Shown piece after piece: positions 35,602 to 43,724 of a stretch of DNA of 64,000 nt (its first letter is position 1; every line of letters begins with the position of its first letter). The notes beneath the pieces were generated by a model. The model was not told where the DNA came from. It saw only the letters and a list, made by a program, of their open reading frames with translations, and made no database searches. The stretch covers positions 124,001-188,000 of the forward strand of contig OZ257260.1 of the NCBI GenBank assembly GCA_965279735.1, read 5' to 3'. A program made the translations under genes and the position numbers. The stretch is from CAIUGU01 sp965279735. Lineage in GTDB: Bacteria > Pseudomonadota > Gammaproteobacteria > Steroidobacterales > Steroidobacteraceae.

Positions 35602-36804
35602 GTGCGTGTGAGTGCACACCGGTACATGGGGAGGAAACTCCTCATGTGCCTTTTTTCAGGGCTCGCCGGGCTGACGTGGCGGGTGGAGGCGGCGCCCTTC
35701 ATTCCCGAGAATGATGCCGTCGTGCTCGAGCAGGTGCCGAGTGCCACAGCCACGAAGGAACTTGAGCCTTTGCGTCGCCGCGTGGCAGCCAATCCGGAGG
35801 ATGTCGAAAGCCTCGTCGCACTGGCTGAAGGCTATCTTGAGATCGGCAGGGAAACGGCCGACCCCCGTTTCGTTTCGTATGCGGAAGCGGCCTTGGGCAA
35901 GTGGGTGCAGCGACCCGATGCACCGTCAGCCATTCTCATCCTTGCGGCCACCGCACAGCAAAGTGCGCATCGCTTCGCCGCTGCGCTTGCGTTGCTCGAC
36001 CGCGCCTTGAAGGCTGATCCGGCGAACAGCCAGGCATGGCTGACCAAAGCGACGATCCTCCAGGTACAAGGGGAGTTCGACGGAGCACGTACAGCTTGTG
36101 GCCAGACGCTGCGCACGGCCGGACAACTGATTGCGATCACCTGCCTCGCGGGCGTCAACAGCATGACCGGGCATCTCGAGTCCAGCTATGCGACGTTGCA
36201 ACGTGTGTATGTGGACGACGAACGTCTGCCGGTTGCGATCCGCACCTGGGTGCTGGGTCAGCTCGGGGATCTGGCGGAGAGACTGGGCAATGAAGCAGCC
36301 GCAGAACAACACTATGTTGCCGGGCTCGCCGTGGCCCCCCGCGATGTGTACCTGAAGACGGCGTATGCGGATCTGCTGTTGACCCAAAGCCGCTACGACG
36401 CTGTGCTCAGACTGCTGAAGGGCGACGAAGCGATCGATAATCTTCTGTTGCGACTCGCGATCGCCGGTCATCGCTTCAACAGCGCGGACGGCGCCGAGTG
36501 GGCAAGCCAGTTTTCAGCCCGGTACGAAGCCGCGCGTCGTGACGGTGATTTCACGCACCTGCGCGAACAGGCGCGATTCCTCCTCGAAGTCAGGCAACAG
36601 CCCCAGGAGGCCTTGCGCCTGGCAAAACAGAACTGGGAAGTGCAGAAAGAGCCCGCCGATGTCCGCCTTTACGCTGGGGCAGCTCTGGCCACGGGGGATG
36701 CCAAGGCGGCTGCGCCATTGCAGGAGTGGTTGCAGAAGACGGGCTACGAAGATCGTGCGCTTGCGCCGCTGAAGTCGGTCACCGCGAGCTCAGCAGTGCA
36801 ATGA
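35602..36804 (+). CDS. Exported TPR-repeat protein
   Basis: This 400-residue protein has an N-terminal hydrophobic segment (about 14-30) acting as a signal peptide, ending near VEAAPF. The rest is built of tetratricopeptide-like helix pairs, such as AALALLDRALKADPANSQAW and AAEQHYVAGLAVAPRDVYLK, a scaffold for protein contacts. It starts at a GTG preceded by GAGGGAAG. Its stop overlaps the ATG of the HupE-family gene (ATGA), indicating coupling. It may link the DUF4331 protein to the membrane partner. Confidence 0.85.
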   Translation: MRVSAHRYMGRKLLMCLFSGLAGLTWRVEAAPFIPENDAVVLEQVPSATATKELEPLRRRVAANPEDVESLVALAEGYLEIGRETADPRFVSYAEAALGKWVQRPDAPSAILILAATAQQSAHRFAAALALLDRALKADPANSQAWLTKATILQVQGEFDGARTACGQTLRTAGQLIAITCLAGVNSMTGHLESSYATLQRVYVDDERLPVAIRTWVLGQLGDLAERLGNEAAAEQHYVAGLAVAPRDVYLKTAYADLLLTQSRYDAVLRLLKGDEAIDNLLLRLAIAGHRFNSADGAEWASQFSARYEAARRDGDFTHLREQARFLLEVRQQPQEALRLAKQNWEVQKEPADVRLYAGAALATGDAKAAAPLQEWLQKTGYEDRALAPLKSVTASSAVQ

Positions 36805-37943
36805 ATTTTCTACGCGTACTGATGCTCGGATCATTGTTGTGTGCGGCAACTGCGCAGGCGCACAAGCCGAGTGACAGCTATCTCACATTGACCCAGCCAG
36901 AAGCCGGGTCAGCGCTTGCGGGCCAGTGGGACATTGCGCTGCGTGACCTCGAGCATGCGATCGGACTTGATACAAATGCCGATGGCCAGATCACCTGGGG
37001 CGAACTGCGCAGTCATGAGAGTGCCGTGGCGGGTTATGCGCTGTCACGACTCATAGTCGAAGGCATTGCTGATGGCAATCGCGCCATCTGCGTATCGCGG
37101 ATGCAACAGATGCTGGTCGATGATCATGTCGATGGCCGCTACGCTGTCCTGCGCTTCACTGCTGAATGTCCGGCCCGTCCATCGCGGGTGAATGTCGACT
37201 ACCGGTTCCTGTTCGACCTCGACCCGAATCACCGCGGACTGCTGAATGTGATCGCGGCCGGAATCAGCCAGGCTGGCGTACTGGGGAAAGACTCTGTGGC
37301 GATGGAAGTGTCGCTCGCAGCGCCGGATCGCTGGCAGCAGTTCGGCAAGTTCGTCTACGAAGGCATCTGGCATATCTGGCAGGGCTACGACCACATCCTG
37401 TTCCTGCTGACGCTGTTGTTCCCGGCCGTGATCCAGCGGCGCGCCGGACGCTGGGAGCCGCGGGATTCCCTGCAGGATGCAGCCATCGATGTGCTTAAAG
37501 TGGTGACCGCTTTTACATTGGCGCATTCGCTGACACTGACGCTCGCGACGCTCGGCTTCGTGTCTCTCCCGAGCCGTCTGGTCGAGTCCGCGATTGCGCT
37601 GACTGTGCTGCTCGGCGCGCTCAACAATCTGTATCCGGTGGTCTACGAGCGTCGGTGGCTTGTGGCGTTCGGCTTTGGATTGATTCACGGACTCGGGTTC
37701 GCCTCGGTTCTTGCGGACCTGGGGCTGACCGGATGGAATCTGTTCCTGGCGTTGATCGGCTTCAATGCCGGAGTCGAAGTGGGTCAGGCGGCCATCGTGC
37801 TGGTCTTCGTCCCGGTGGCTTACCTGTTACGCACCACCGTGTTCTATCGACGCGCCCTGATGCCTGCAGGGGCCGTGGTAATCGGCGTGCTTGCCCTGTA
37901 CTGGCTCGCAACGCGCGCACTGAATCTCCCCGCGGTGATCTGA
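36801..37943 (+). CDS. HupE/UreJ-family membrane protein with an EF-hand loop
   Basis: This 380-residue protein has a signal peptide (cleavage near AQAHKP), a periplasmic domain of about 180 residues and six to seven C-terminal membrane helices. The membrane part has the HupE/UreJ_2 pattern, including GYDHILFLLTLLFPA, AFTLAHSLTLTLATLGF and FGLIHGLGFASVL with conserved His residues. The periplasmic part carries a 12-residue EF-hand loop, D57-TNADGQITWG-E68, of canonical spacing. HupE/UreJ proteins are thought to transport nickel or related metals. Coupled to the TPR gene; converges on the anti-sigma gene after 6 bases. Confidence 0.9.
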   Translation: MNFLRVLMLGSLLCAATAQAHKPSDSYLTLTQPEAGSALAGQWDIALRDLEHAIGLDTNADGQITWGELRSHESAVAGYALSRLIVEGIADGNRAICVSRMQQMLVDDHVDGRYAVLRFTAECPARPSRVNVDYRFLFDLDPNHRGLLNVIAAGISQAGVLGKDSVAMEVSLAAPDRWQQFGKFVYEGIWHIWQGYDHILFLLTLLFPAVIQRRAGRWEPRDSLQDAAIDVLKVVTAFTLAHSLTLTLATLGFVSLPSRLVESAIALTVLLGALNNLYPVVYERRWLVAFGFGLIHGLGFASVLADLGLTGWNLFLALIGFNAGVEVGQAAIVLVFVPVAYLLRTTVFYRRALMPAGAVVIGVLALYWLATRALNLPAVI

Positions 37944-37949
37944 AGCGAA

Positions 37950-38702
37950 TCAGGCTCCGATGAGGGGTGCGGTGTAAACGACGGGACCCGTGGGCGCACC
38001 CGTCGGCGAACCGCCTGCCGGTTCGAGACTGACCGCGAGCGTGCCCGTGTTGGCGAGAATCGCATTGCGCTGCGCATCGAGGGGCAATTGCGTATCACCG
38101 GTCATCGGCAGCAATCCGAGGGAAACGGGTGCAGCGCCGCCGTTGGGCAGCATCCAGAGTTCATAGGCCTGGTTGTTGGCGAGCGGTGCCACGTTGATGG
38201 CTCGCGCCTGCAAAGTGCCTGCATTCGGATAAGCGCTGAGTAGCCAGATGGGCTGCGCCATGGCGTCTGCGACGACGGCTACGTACGCGGGTTGGACGGG
38301 AGTCGGTATTTCCGTCTCGACAGTGGTCACCGTGACCGTCGACGGGTGCGTGAGCATCCACGCGCCGAGACCAATGGCAGCGGCCGCGAAGCCCGCGGCG
38401 AGCGCCTGCCACAGCACCGGCTGTGGCGGCGAATCGGCATCCTGCTCGGGGGACGCAACGGAAACCTTCGAGGTGAACTGCAAACGCTGCTCGATCCCAA
38501 GCCACACGTTGCGGGGGGGTTGCACCGGTTTGAGCTGCAGTGCCAGCGCGGCCAGCCGGTTTTCCCAAAAGCTGACGGACCTGCGTGCACCCAGCGACGC
38601 GCCAAGCAGACCAGAGAAACGACGACGCGCAGCCCCTCGCAACGTACCGATCACGTATTCGGCGGCCAGCCGGTCGAGCAGGGGGCGGTTGTTGTAGTTC
38701 AT
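37950..38702 (-). CDS. Anti-sigma factor (RskA-like)
   Basis: This 250-residue membrane protein has an N-terminal anti-sigma domain (LLDRLAAEYVIGTLRGAARR), one membrane helix at about 101-116 (LAAGFAAAAIGLGAWML) and an RskA-type C-terminal domain in the periplasm with NNQAYELWMLPNGGAAPVSLG. It should hold the ECF sigma factor at the membrane. Its ATG overlaps the sigma stop by four bases (ATGA). It faces the DUF4331-HupE cluster, which it may control together with the sigma factor. Confidence 0.92.
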   Translation of the reverse strand: MNYNNRPLLDRLAAEYVIGTLRGAARRRFSGLLGASLGARRSVSFWENRLAALALQLKPVQPPRNVWLGIEQRLQFTSKVSVASPEQDADSPPQPVLWQALAAGFAAAAIGLGAWMLTHPSTVTVTTVETEIPTPVQPAYVAVVADAMAQPIWLLSAYPNAGTLQARAINVAPLANNQAYELWMLPNGGAAPVSLGLLPMTGDTQLPLDAQRNAILANTGTLAVSLEPAGGSPTGAPTGPVVYTAPLIGA

Positions 38703-39265
38703 CGCTGCAGACACTCTTTCAGGGCCTGCAAACCGCGTCTCACCCAGCTCTTGACCGTGCCCAGGGGCGATCCGACGCGCACGGCGATTTCCTCATGCGT
38801 GCAGCCATCGAGATAGGCGAGGGTAATGCAGCGCTGCTGCGCCAGCCCCAGGCTATCCAGGCACTCAGTCAACTGCCGGTTGTCCTCGGCCCGCAGCGTA
38901 TTCGCCATGGGACCCGGTTCCGGCGTCTGGAGCTGCTCCTGGGCGCGTTCCATGGTTTCGTCCATCGGCACTTCGAACCGGCGGCTGCGCCGGATATCGA
39001 GTGCACGGTAACGCGCGATGGTGACCAGCCAGCCGAGTGGATGGCCTTTCTCCGCCCGATACGTGCCGGCATTGCGCCAGATACTGACAAACACGTCCTG
39101 CAAGGCTTCCTCCGCGAGATCTGTCCTGCGAAGAATACGAAGCAGCACGGCAAACAGTTGCGGCGAAACCTGGACGTACAGCTCATTCAGCGCAGATTGG
39201 TCACCGCTGGCGCAACGGCCGAGGAGTTCTGCAGGGTCTTTGCCAGTTTCGGCGAGGAGTGTCAT
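38699..39265 (-). CDS. ECF RNA polymerase sigma factor (SigK-like)
   Basis: This 188-residue protein has sigma region 2 (SALNELYVQVSPQLFAVLLR, then LAEEALQDVFVSIWRNAGTY) and region 4 (LAYLDGCTHEEIAVRVGSPLGTVKSW) joined by an acidic linker. Size and pairing with an RskA-like anti-sigma factor fit the SigK/ECF19-like group. Such pairs commonly adjoin DUF4331 genes. The target promoter cannot be read with confidence from the two intergenic regions available. Confidence 0.93.
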   Translation of the reverse strand: MTLLAETGKDPAELLGRCASGDQSALNELYVQVSPQLFAVLLRILRRTDLAEEALQDVFVSIWRNAGTYRAEKGHPLGWLVTIARYRALDIRRSRRFEVPMDETMERAQEQLQTPEPGPMANTLRAEDNRQLTECLDSLGLAQQRCITLAYLDGCTHEEIAVRVGSPLGTVKSWVRRGLQALKECLQR

Positions 39266-39414
39266 CTGCCGAAACGCTGTTTCATGGACGGGTGTGAAGC
39301 CAATGCGGAAGGAGCGTGCAAGCTACGGCGGGTTTCCGGTTTTGGCAAGGCAGAAATATTTTGCAATTCCTGCATCCGGATTGCGGAGTCATCCGTAGAC
39401 CCTCGAATGTGCGT

Positions 39415-41484
39415 TCAGATCTCTGGAAATCCCCGCTTGCGCATCAAAGCAGAAATTCCGGGATCACGGCCCCGGAACGCCTGGTAAGCCACAGCGGGAT
39501 CTTCGGTATTCCCGCGAGTGAAGACGTGGTCTGTGAGTCGCTGGGCAACTGCGTGGTCCCAGGGGCCGGCGCCCTCGGTGAAGGCTTCCCACGCATCGGC
39601 TGTGAGCGTGTCAGCCCATAAATAACTGTAGTACCCGGCGGAATAGCCATCGCCCGAGAACACGTGGTTGAACTGCGCGGTCCGATGCCGCATGACGACT
39701 TCGCGGGGCATCCCGAGTGCGGCAAGCGTTTCGCTCTCGAAGCGCTGCGGATCGATGGCTGCGCTGCCTGCCAGGTGCAGCTTCATGTCGATCAGCGCGC
39801 TCGAAAGGTACTCGACCGTACCGAATCCCTGGTTGAAGTTCTTCGCGCGCTCGATCTTCGCAACGAGTGCAGCCGGGATGGGTTCGCCGGTTTCGTAGTG
39901 CAGCGCATAGCGACTGAGCACTGCCGGAGTCGCCAGCCAGTGTTCCAGAAGTTGCGAAGGAAACTCCACATAGTCGCGCGCTACCGAAGTACCAGACAGC
40001 GACGGATAGGTCACGTTCGACGAGAGGCCATGCAGCGCGTGGCCGAATTCATGGAACAGCGTGACGGCGTCATCCCAGCTCACGAGAACGGGTTCGCCGG
40101 GACGGCCCGGGATGAAATTGGCATTGTTCGAGACGATCGGCGTCACCGCGCCATCAAGGCGATACTGCCGCCGGTACTCGCTCATCCACGCGCCCGACAA
40201 CTTGCCTGTCCGGGCGTACGGATCGAAGAACCACAGCCCCACGTGCTGGCCGGAAGAACTGGTCACCGCCCAGACACGGACGTCGGGATGGCAGACAGGC
40301 ACCTCGTCGGTATTCACGGGCGTGAAGCGCATTCCGAACAGTTCGCCAGCCACGAAGAACAGGGCCTCGCGCAACTTCTCGAGCTGCAGGTAGGGTTTGA
40401 CCTCGCTCGTGTCCAGGTCGTACTTCGCCTTGCGGACCTGTTCCGCGTAGTGGCGGTAGTCCCAGGGTTCGATCGTGAGACTCGCGTTTTCACGGTTCGC
40501 GAGCGCCTGCATGTCGATCACTTCTTCGCGTACACGGGCCACGGCCGGTCTCCAGACGGCTTCCAGCAGCTCAAGTGCCCTGGCCGGTGTCTTCGCCATC
40601 TGGTTCTCAAGACGCCAGTGAGCGTGGGTCGCATATCCCAGCAACCCGGCGCGTTCCGCACGCAGCTGCAGGATTTCGCTGACGAGAGGATTGTTGTTGT
40701 GGGTGTCCCCGTTGCCGCGGTTCACGAACGTTCGCCAGACGCGTTCGCGCAGATCGCGGCGGGTGGAGAAGGTCAGGAAGGGTTCGACGCTGGAGCGCGT
40801 ATTCGCAATCGCCCAGTGGCCTTTATGGCCGCGCCGTTCGGCTTCGACCGCTGCTCCCGTGCGAACAGACTCGGGAAGACCGGCGAGGTCTTCCTGCCGA
40901 TCGAGCAGGAGCACCTGCTGTTCTTCATCGGCGAGAATGTTCTGGCTGAATTGCGTGAACAGCGTGGCCAAGCGCTGGTTGATGGCGGACAGCCGTTCCT
41001 TCGCTGCCGGGTCCAGTTTCGCGCCCGCACGGATGAAGTCCGTGTGATACAGCCACACCAGCCGCTGCTGCTCGGAGCCGAGTCCCGATTGTCCCTGCGC
41101 ATGGACAGCAGCGATCCGCCGGAACAGCGCGGCATTCTGGGTGATCTGATCGCTGAACGCAGCCAGCCGGGGCGCCATCTCGCGTTCGATGGCCTGTACC
41201 GCATCGCTGTTCAGCGTCGAGGTGTAGATGCCGTAGATCGCACTGACGCGGTCGAGGATCCGGCCAGTTCTTTCCATCGCTGCAATGGTGTTCTCGAACG
41301 TCGGCGCTTCGCTTGAGCCCGCGATCTGGTCGATCTCGAGGAGCTGGGCTGCCATGCCGGCTTCCAGCGCCGGCAGCAGATGGGCAACCTCAATCCGGTT
41401 GAACGGTGGAACGCCGCCATACGGACCTTGCCAAGGTTCAAGAAGCGGATTCGAGTCCGGAGCAGGGGCAGTCGTTTGCGGCAT
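39415..41484 (-). CDS. M3-family oligopeptidase (Dcp/PrlC-like)
   Basis: This 689-residue cytoplasmic zinc peptidase degrades short peptides. The active-site motif is FHEFGHALHG (HExxH, with the next helix contributing the third ligand ELxx), preceded by DDAVTL. The N-terminus WQGPYGGVPPFNRIEVAHLLPAL is closest to peptidyl-dipeptidase Dcp, about the same length as Escherichia coli Dcp. No signal peptide. Monocistronic, with about 150 bases upstream of the ECF sigma gene. Confidence 0.93.
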   Translation of the reverse strand: MPQTTAPAPDSNPLLEPWQGPYGGVPPFNRIEVAHLLPALEAGMAAQLLEIDQIAGSSEAPTFENTIAAMERTGRILDRVSAIYGIYTSTLNSDAVQAIEREMAPRLAAFSDQITQNAALFRRIAAVHAQGQSGLGSEQQRLVWLYHTDFIRAGAKLDPAAKERLSAINQRLATLFTQFSQNILADEEQQVLLLDRQEDLAGLPESVRTGAAVEAERRGHKGHWAIANTRSSVEPFLTFSTRRDLRERVWRTFVNRGNGDTHNNNPLVSEILQLRAERAGLLGYATHAHWRLENQMAKTPARALELLEAVWRPAVARVREEVIDMQALANRENASLTIEPWDYRHYAEQVRKAKYDLDTSEVKPYLQLEKLREALFFVAGELFGMRFTPVNTDEVPVCHPDVRVWAVTSSSGQHVGLWFFDPYARTGKLSGAWMSEYRRQYRLDGAVTPIVSNNANFIPGRPGEPVLVSWDDAVTLFHEFGHALHGLSSNVTYPSLSGTSVARDYVEFPSQLLEHWLATPAVLSRYALHYETGEPIPAALVAKIERAKNFNQGFGTVEYLSSALIDMKLHLAGSAAIDPQRFESETLAALGMPREVVMRHRTAQFNHVFSGDGYSAGYYSYLWADTLTADAWEAFTEGAGPWDHAVAQRLTDHVFTRGNTEDPAVAYQAFRGRDPGISALMRKRGFPEI

Positions 41485-41645
41485 GGTGCAAGGAAGTTCA
41501 GCGGGTATTCAGAAGGGTAGCGGTATCGTTGATTCAGAGCCATAGCAGCGCGCGTGTCAGCCGATTCTGACAGCGGGAAAGGCAGGGGCCGGATGCCCTG
41601 AATCCAGTCCCGCTGGCTCAATGGAAGCGTGATGAGGAGACAGAC

Positions 41646-41774
41646 ATGACCGGACTCTTGCGCGGAACTGCAGTCATCGTAATGGCAGTCGTGGTCGGAA
41701 CGATCGTTGCGGTCAATGTGCTGCTGCAAGGGCTCCTGGAAGTGCTGACCCGCTCCGATGTCGGGGGCTGGTAG
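41646..41774 (+). CDS. Small single-helix membrane protein (42 residues)
   Basis: This short frame encodes 42 residues beginning MTGLLRGTAVIVMAVVVG, with one long hydrophobic helix (about 8-30) and an acidic tail ending RSDVGGW. A ribosome binding site GAGGAGAC stands 6-10 bases before the ATG. Small size explains why gene callers might miss it. No homologue is recalled; role unknown. Confidence 0.6.
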   Translation: MTGLLRGTAVIVMAVVVGTIVAVNVLLQGLLEVLTRSDVGGW

Positions 41775-41869
41775 ACTCGAAGTCTGAACGTTGTCTGGAT
41801 AGCTTGATGGCCTCCTGAATCATCTTTGGGAGGCTGTCCGGCCTTGTGCGTTTCAAGGGGAGAAAATTC

Positions 41870-42352
41870 ATGCGTCAATCGCTTCATCAATCACCGCAAT
41901 TCCTGAGTCAACCAATCGCCGGCTGGGCAATGGCGCTCGTCTTTGCAGTCTTCGCAATGAGTACGGCACCTGCAGGTGCTGCCGAAGCTACAGTCAAATG
42001 CAGCATGAAATTCACGATGTCCGGATGGTCGGCGATCTACAAGACATCATCGGGCACCGGCACCATCACGTGCTCGAACGGCCAGTCGATGGGCGTGAAG
42101 CTCAGTTCGGAAGGCGGCGGCCTCACGGTCGGCAAGTCCAGCATCGACAACGGGATCGGCGAATTTTCTGCCGTACAGGGGATCAATGAGATCCTGGGCT
42201 CTTACGCTTCAGCCGAAGCCCATGCGGGCGCGGTGAAGTCGGCGAAGGGCGAAGTGCTGACGAAGGGTGAGGTCTCGCTCGCGTTGAGCGGCACCGGTCG
42301 CGGCTGGGATCTCGGCGTCGCGTTCGGCAAGTTCACGATCACCGCGAACTAG
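41870..42352 (+). CDS. Exported protein of unknown function
   Basis: This 160-residue protein has a signal peptide (hydrophobic about 19-35, cleavage near AGAAEA). The mature part is rich in Gly, Ser and Lys with alternating polar and non-polar residues (VKCSMKFTMSGWSAIY, GTGTITCSNG), suggesting a beta-sheet structure with two Cys residues that could pair. The closing RGWDLGVAFGKFTI is amphipathic. AAGGGGAG precedes the ATG at 41870. No family recognised. Confidence 0.75.
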   Translation: MRQSLHQSPQFLSQPIAGWAMALVFAVFAMSTAPAGAAEATVKCSMKFTMSGWSAIYKTSSGTGTITCSNGQSMGVKLSSEGGGLTVGKSSIDNGIGEFSAVQGINEILGSYASAEAHAGAVKSAKGEVLTKGEVSLALSGTGRGWDLGVAFGKFTITAN

Positions 42353-42368
42353 TTTCCGACGGTGAGGC

Positions 42369-42398
42369 GCCGGTTCGCTGCTGCGAGCCGGCCTTTCA
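42369..42398. terminator. Hairpin between convergent genes
   Basis: GCCGGTTCGC (42369-42378) pairs with GCGAGCCGGC (42383-42392) around a TGCT loop, followed by CTTTC. It sits between the stop of the exported protein at 42352 and the convergent stop at 42399, so it may end both transcripts. Confidence 0.6.
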
Positions 42399-42965
42399 CT
42401 AGAAGAGTTCGATCTCGCTGCCCGCTCTCGCGGGCGGTGTCTCGCGAGTGGCGATGTGCTTTTCCACTTTCGACATCGCTTCGAAAATCGCCACTTCTTC
42501 CCGCGTTCTGTATAGCCGGCCAAGGGTGGCGTGCAGCTCAACCCAATGATCCGCACGGCTGCTGCGGTTCTGGTCGGTGACGAATTCGCCAAGCTTCTCG
42601 AGGCTATGACGGACATGCCCCAGCCGCTGCGTGAGACGATCATGGAACTGCAGGGCCTGGATGGCGGCATTGGCCCTTGCGACCAGCCGTGCACTCCGGG
42701 CTGTGATTTCAACATTGTCGGTCGGCTCTTCATCATCGAGGCGACGACCCTTGGCTGCTCCATTCGCAGAGCGCCAGAACCACTGGGCATCGTCCGCAAT
42801 GCCGCCGAACGACTCGAGCAGGTTTTCAATTGCGGTGTCGCACTCACGCAGCGCATCCGCGATCTGGGCAGCGCACAGCTTCAGCATGTGGGCCGTTTCG
42901 GTCGCCGAGAGGGCCTGGTGTTCGCTTGCGCTCATTTCGCGGGAAGTGGCCATACCGGACGCCAT
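42399..42965 (-). CDS. CheY-linked helical protein
   Basis: This 188-residue protein is almost entirely helical with no signal peptide. A conserved-looking core, ALQFHDRLTQRLGHVRHSLEK, resembles the LQFQD-type helix of CheZ-like phosphatases and chemotaxis accessory proteins that act on phospho-CheY. The gene begins 5 bases after the CheY-like gene. A role in dephosphorylating that regulator is inference from context. The rest has no recognised domain. Confidence 0.6.
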   Translation of the reverse strand: MASGMATSREMSASEHQALSATETAHMLKLCAAQIADALRECDTAIENLLESFGGIADDAQWFWRSANGAAKGRRLDDEEPTDNVEITARSARLVARANAAIQALQFHDRLTQRLGHVRHSLEKLGEFVTDQNRSSRADHWVELHATLGRLYRTREEVAIFEAMSKVEKHIATRETPPARAGSEIELF

Positions 42966-42970
42966 GGAAT

Positions 42971-43333
42971 CTAGAGAACGCGGTTGATCGTGGCGATCAG
43001 TTGGCCGGGATCGAAAGGCTTGACGATCCAGCCAGTAGCGCCCGCCTGTTTGCCGCGCATCTTCATGTCGCCGTCGGATTCCGTGGTCAGCACCAGGATC
43101 GGCACGAACTTGTACTGCGGCAGTGACCGGAGTTCGCCGACGAGCTCGATGCCATCCATGTTCGGCATGTTGATGTCGGTCAGGACCAGGTCGGCACCCT
43201 TGCCTTGCGCGTAGTCGAGCGCTTCGACTCCGTCCACCTTTTCAATGACTTCGAAACCGGCGCCTTCAAGCGTCGAACGGACCAGCTGCCGCATCGAAGG
43301 AGAGTCGTCGACCATCAGAACGCTGCGGCGCAT
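42971..43333 (-). CDS. CheY-like single-domain response regulator
   Basis: This 120-residue receiver domain has the acidic pair DD at residues 9-10, the phospho-acceptor D53 in LVLTDINMPNMDG, the switch Thr in VLTTESD and the invariant Lys in IVKPFDPGQL. It lacks an output domain, like CheY. I start at the ATG at 43333, which has AGGGA upstream; an earlier ATG at 43363 would add ten residues. It is coupled to the helical gene at 42399. Confidence 0.92.
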   Translation of the reverse strand: MRRSVLMVDDSPSMRQLVRSTLEGAGFEVIEKVDGVEALDYAQGKGADLVLTDINMPNMDGIELVGELRSLPQYKFVPILVLTTESDGDMKMRGKQAGATGWIVKPFDPGQLIATINRVL

Positions 43334-43460
43334 CGTTTGTCCCTGGGATTGAATGGCGGCCATTGGTTTGGCATCGGCGCGCCGGCAGCGGAATTGAGGC
43401 CTGGGAGGGGGTGGGGCTGACTTATGAGATGCGTGTCACGCTTGAGTTGGGGGGTAAGAG

Positions 43461-43575
43461 AGGCGCTGCATTCCGCAAGCTGTTTGTCGAAAACGCTGCC
43501 AGTACGTCCTTGTAAGCTCCGGGTTCGACTCCTGTCTCACACGGTTTCGAAAACAGCTTCCGAAACGCAGCGCCT
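43461..43575. repeat. Structured hairpin repeat, copy a (minus orientation)
   Basis: An outer stem AGGCGCTGC/GCAGCGCCT (43461-43469 with 43567-43575) encloses a second stem formed by 43477-43495 and 43542-43559. The loop holds GGGTTCGACTCCTGTCTCAC, which looks like a tRNA T-arm. In reverse complement it matches the repeat at 52834-52915, including GTGTGAGACAGGAGTCGAAC. Confidence 0.8.
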
Positions 43576-43620
43576 CCAGAACCAAGGAAAAAGGGGATTG
43601 ACTGCTGCGGCTTGGGTCGG

Positions 43621-43704
43621 AAGTTGTTCTCAAGACCGTCAAAAACACGGACGTTTTTGCCGGAGCCTACAGGGATGTATTCACGGCGGTCTTGAGAACA
43701 ACTT
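43621..43704. repeat. Structured hairpin repeat, copy b
   Basis: A perfect 18-bp stem (43621-43638 with 43687-43704) encloses an inner CAAAAAC/GTTTTTG hairpin and the shared segment GGAGCCTACAGGGATGTA. The two arms differ from the copy at 52834-52915 by paired changes that keep the helix. Confidence 0.85.
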
Positions 43705-43724
43705 GCGGCACGAGCCGCTTCAAA

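Noticed and set aside
43508..43540. tRNA gene
   Set aside because: Only a T-arm-like segment (GGGTTCGACTCC) is present; no acceptor, D or anticodon arms can be folded around it, and it is part of a dispersed repeat.
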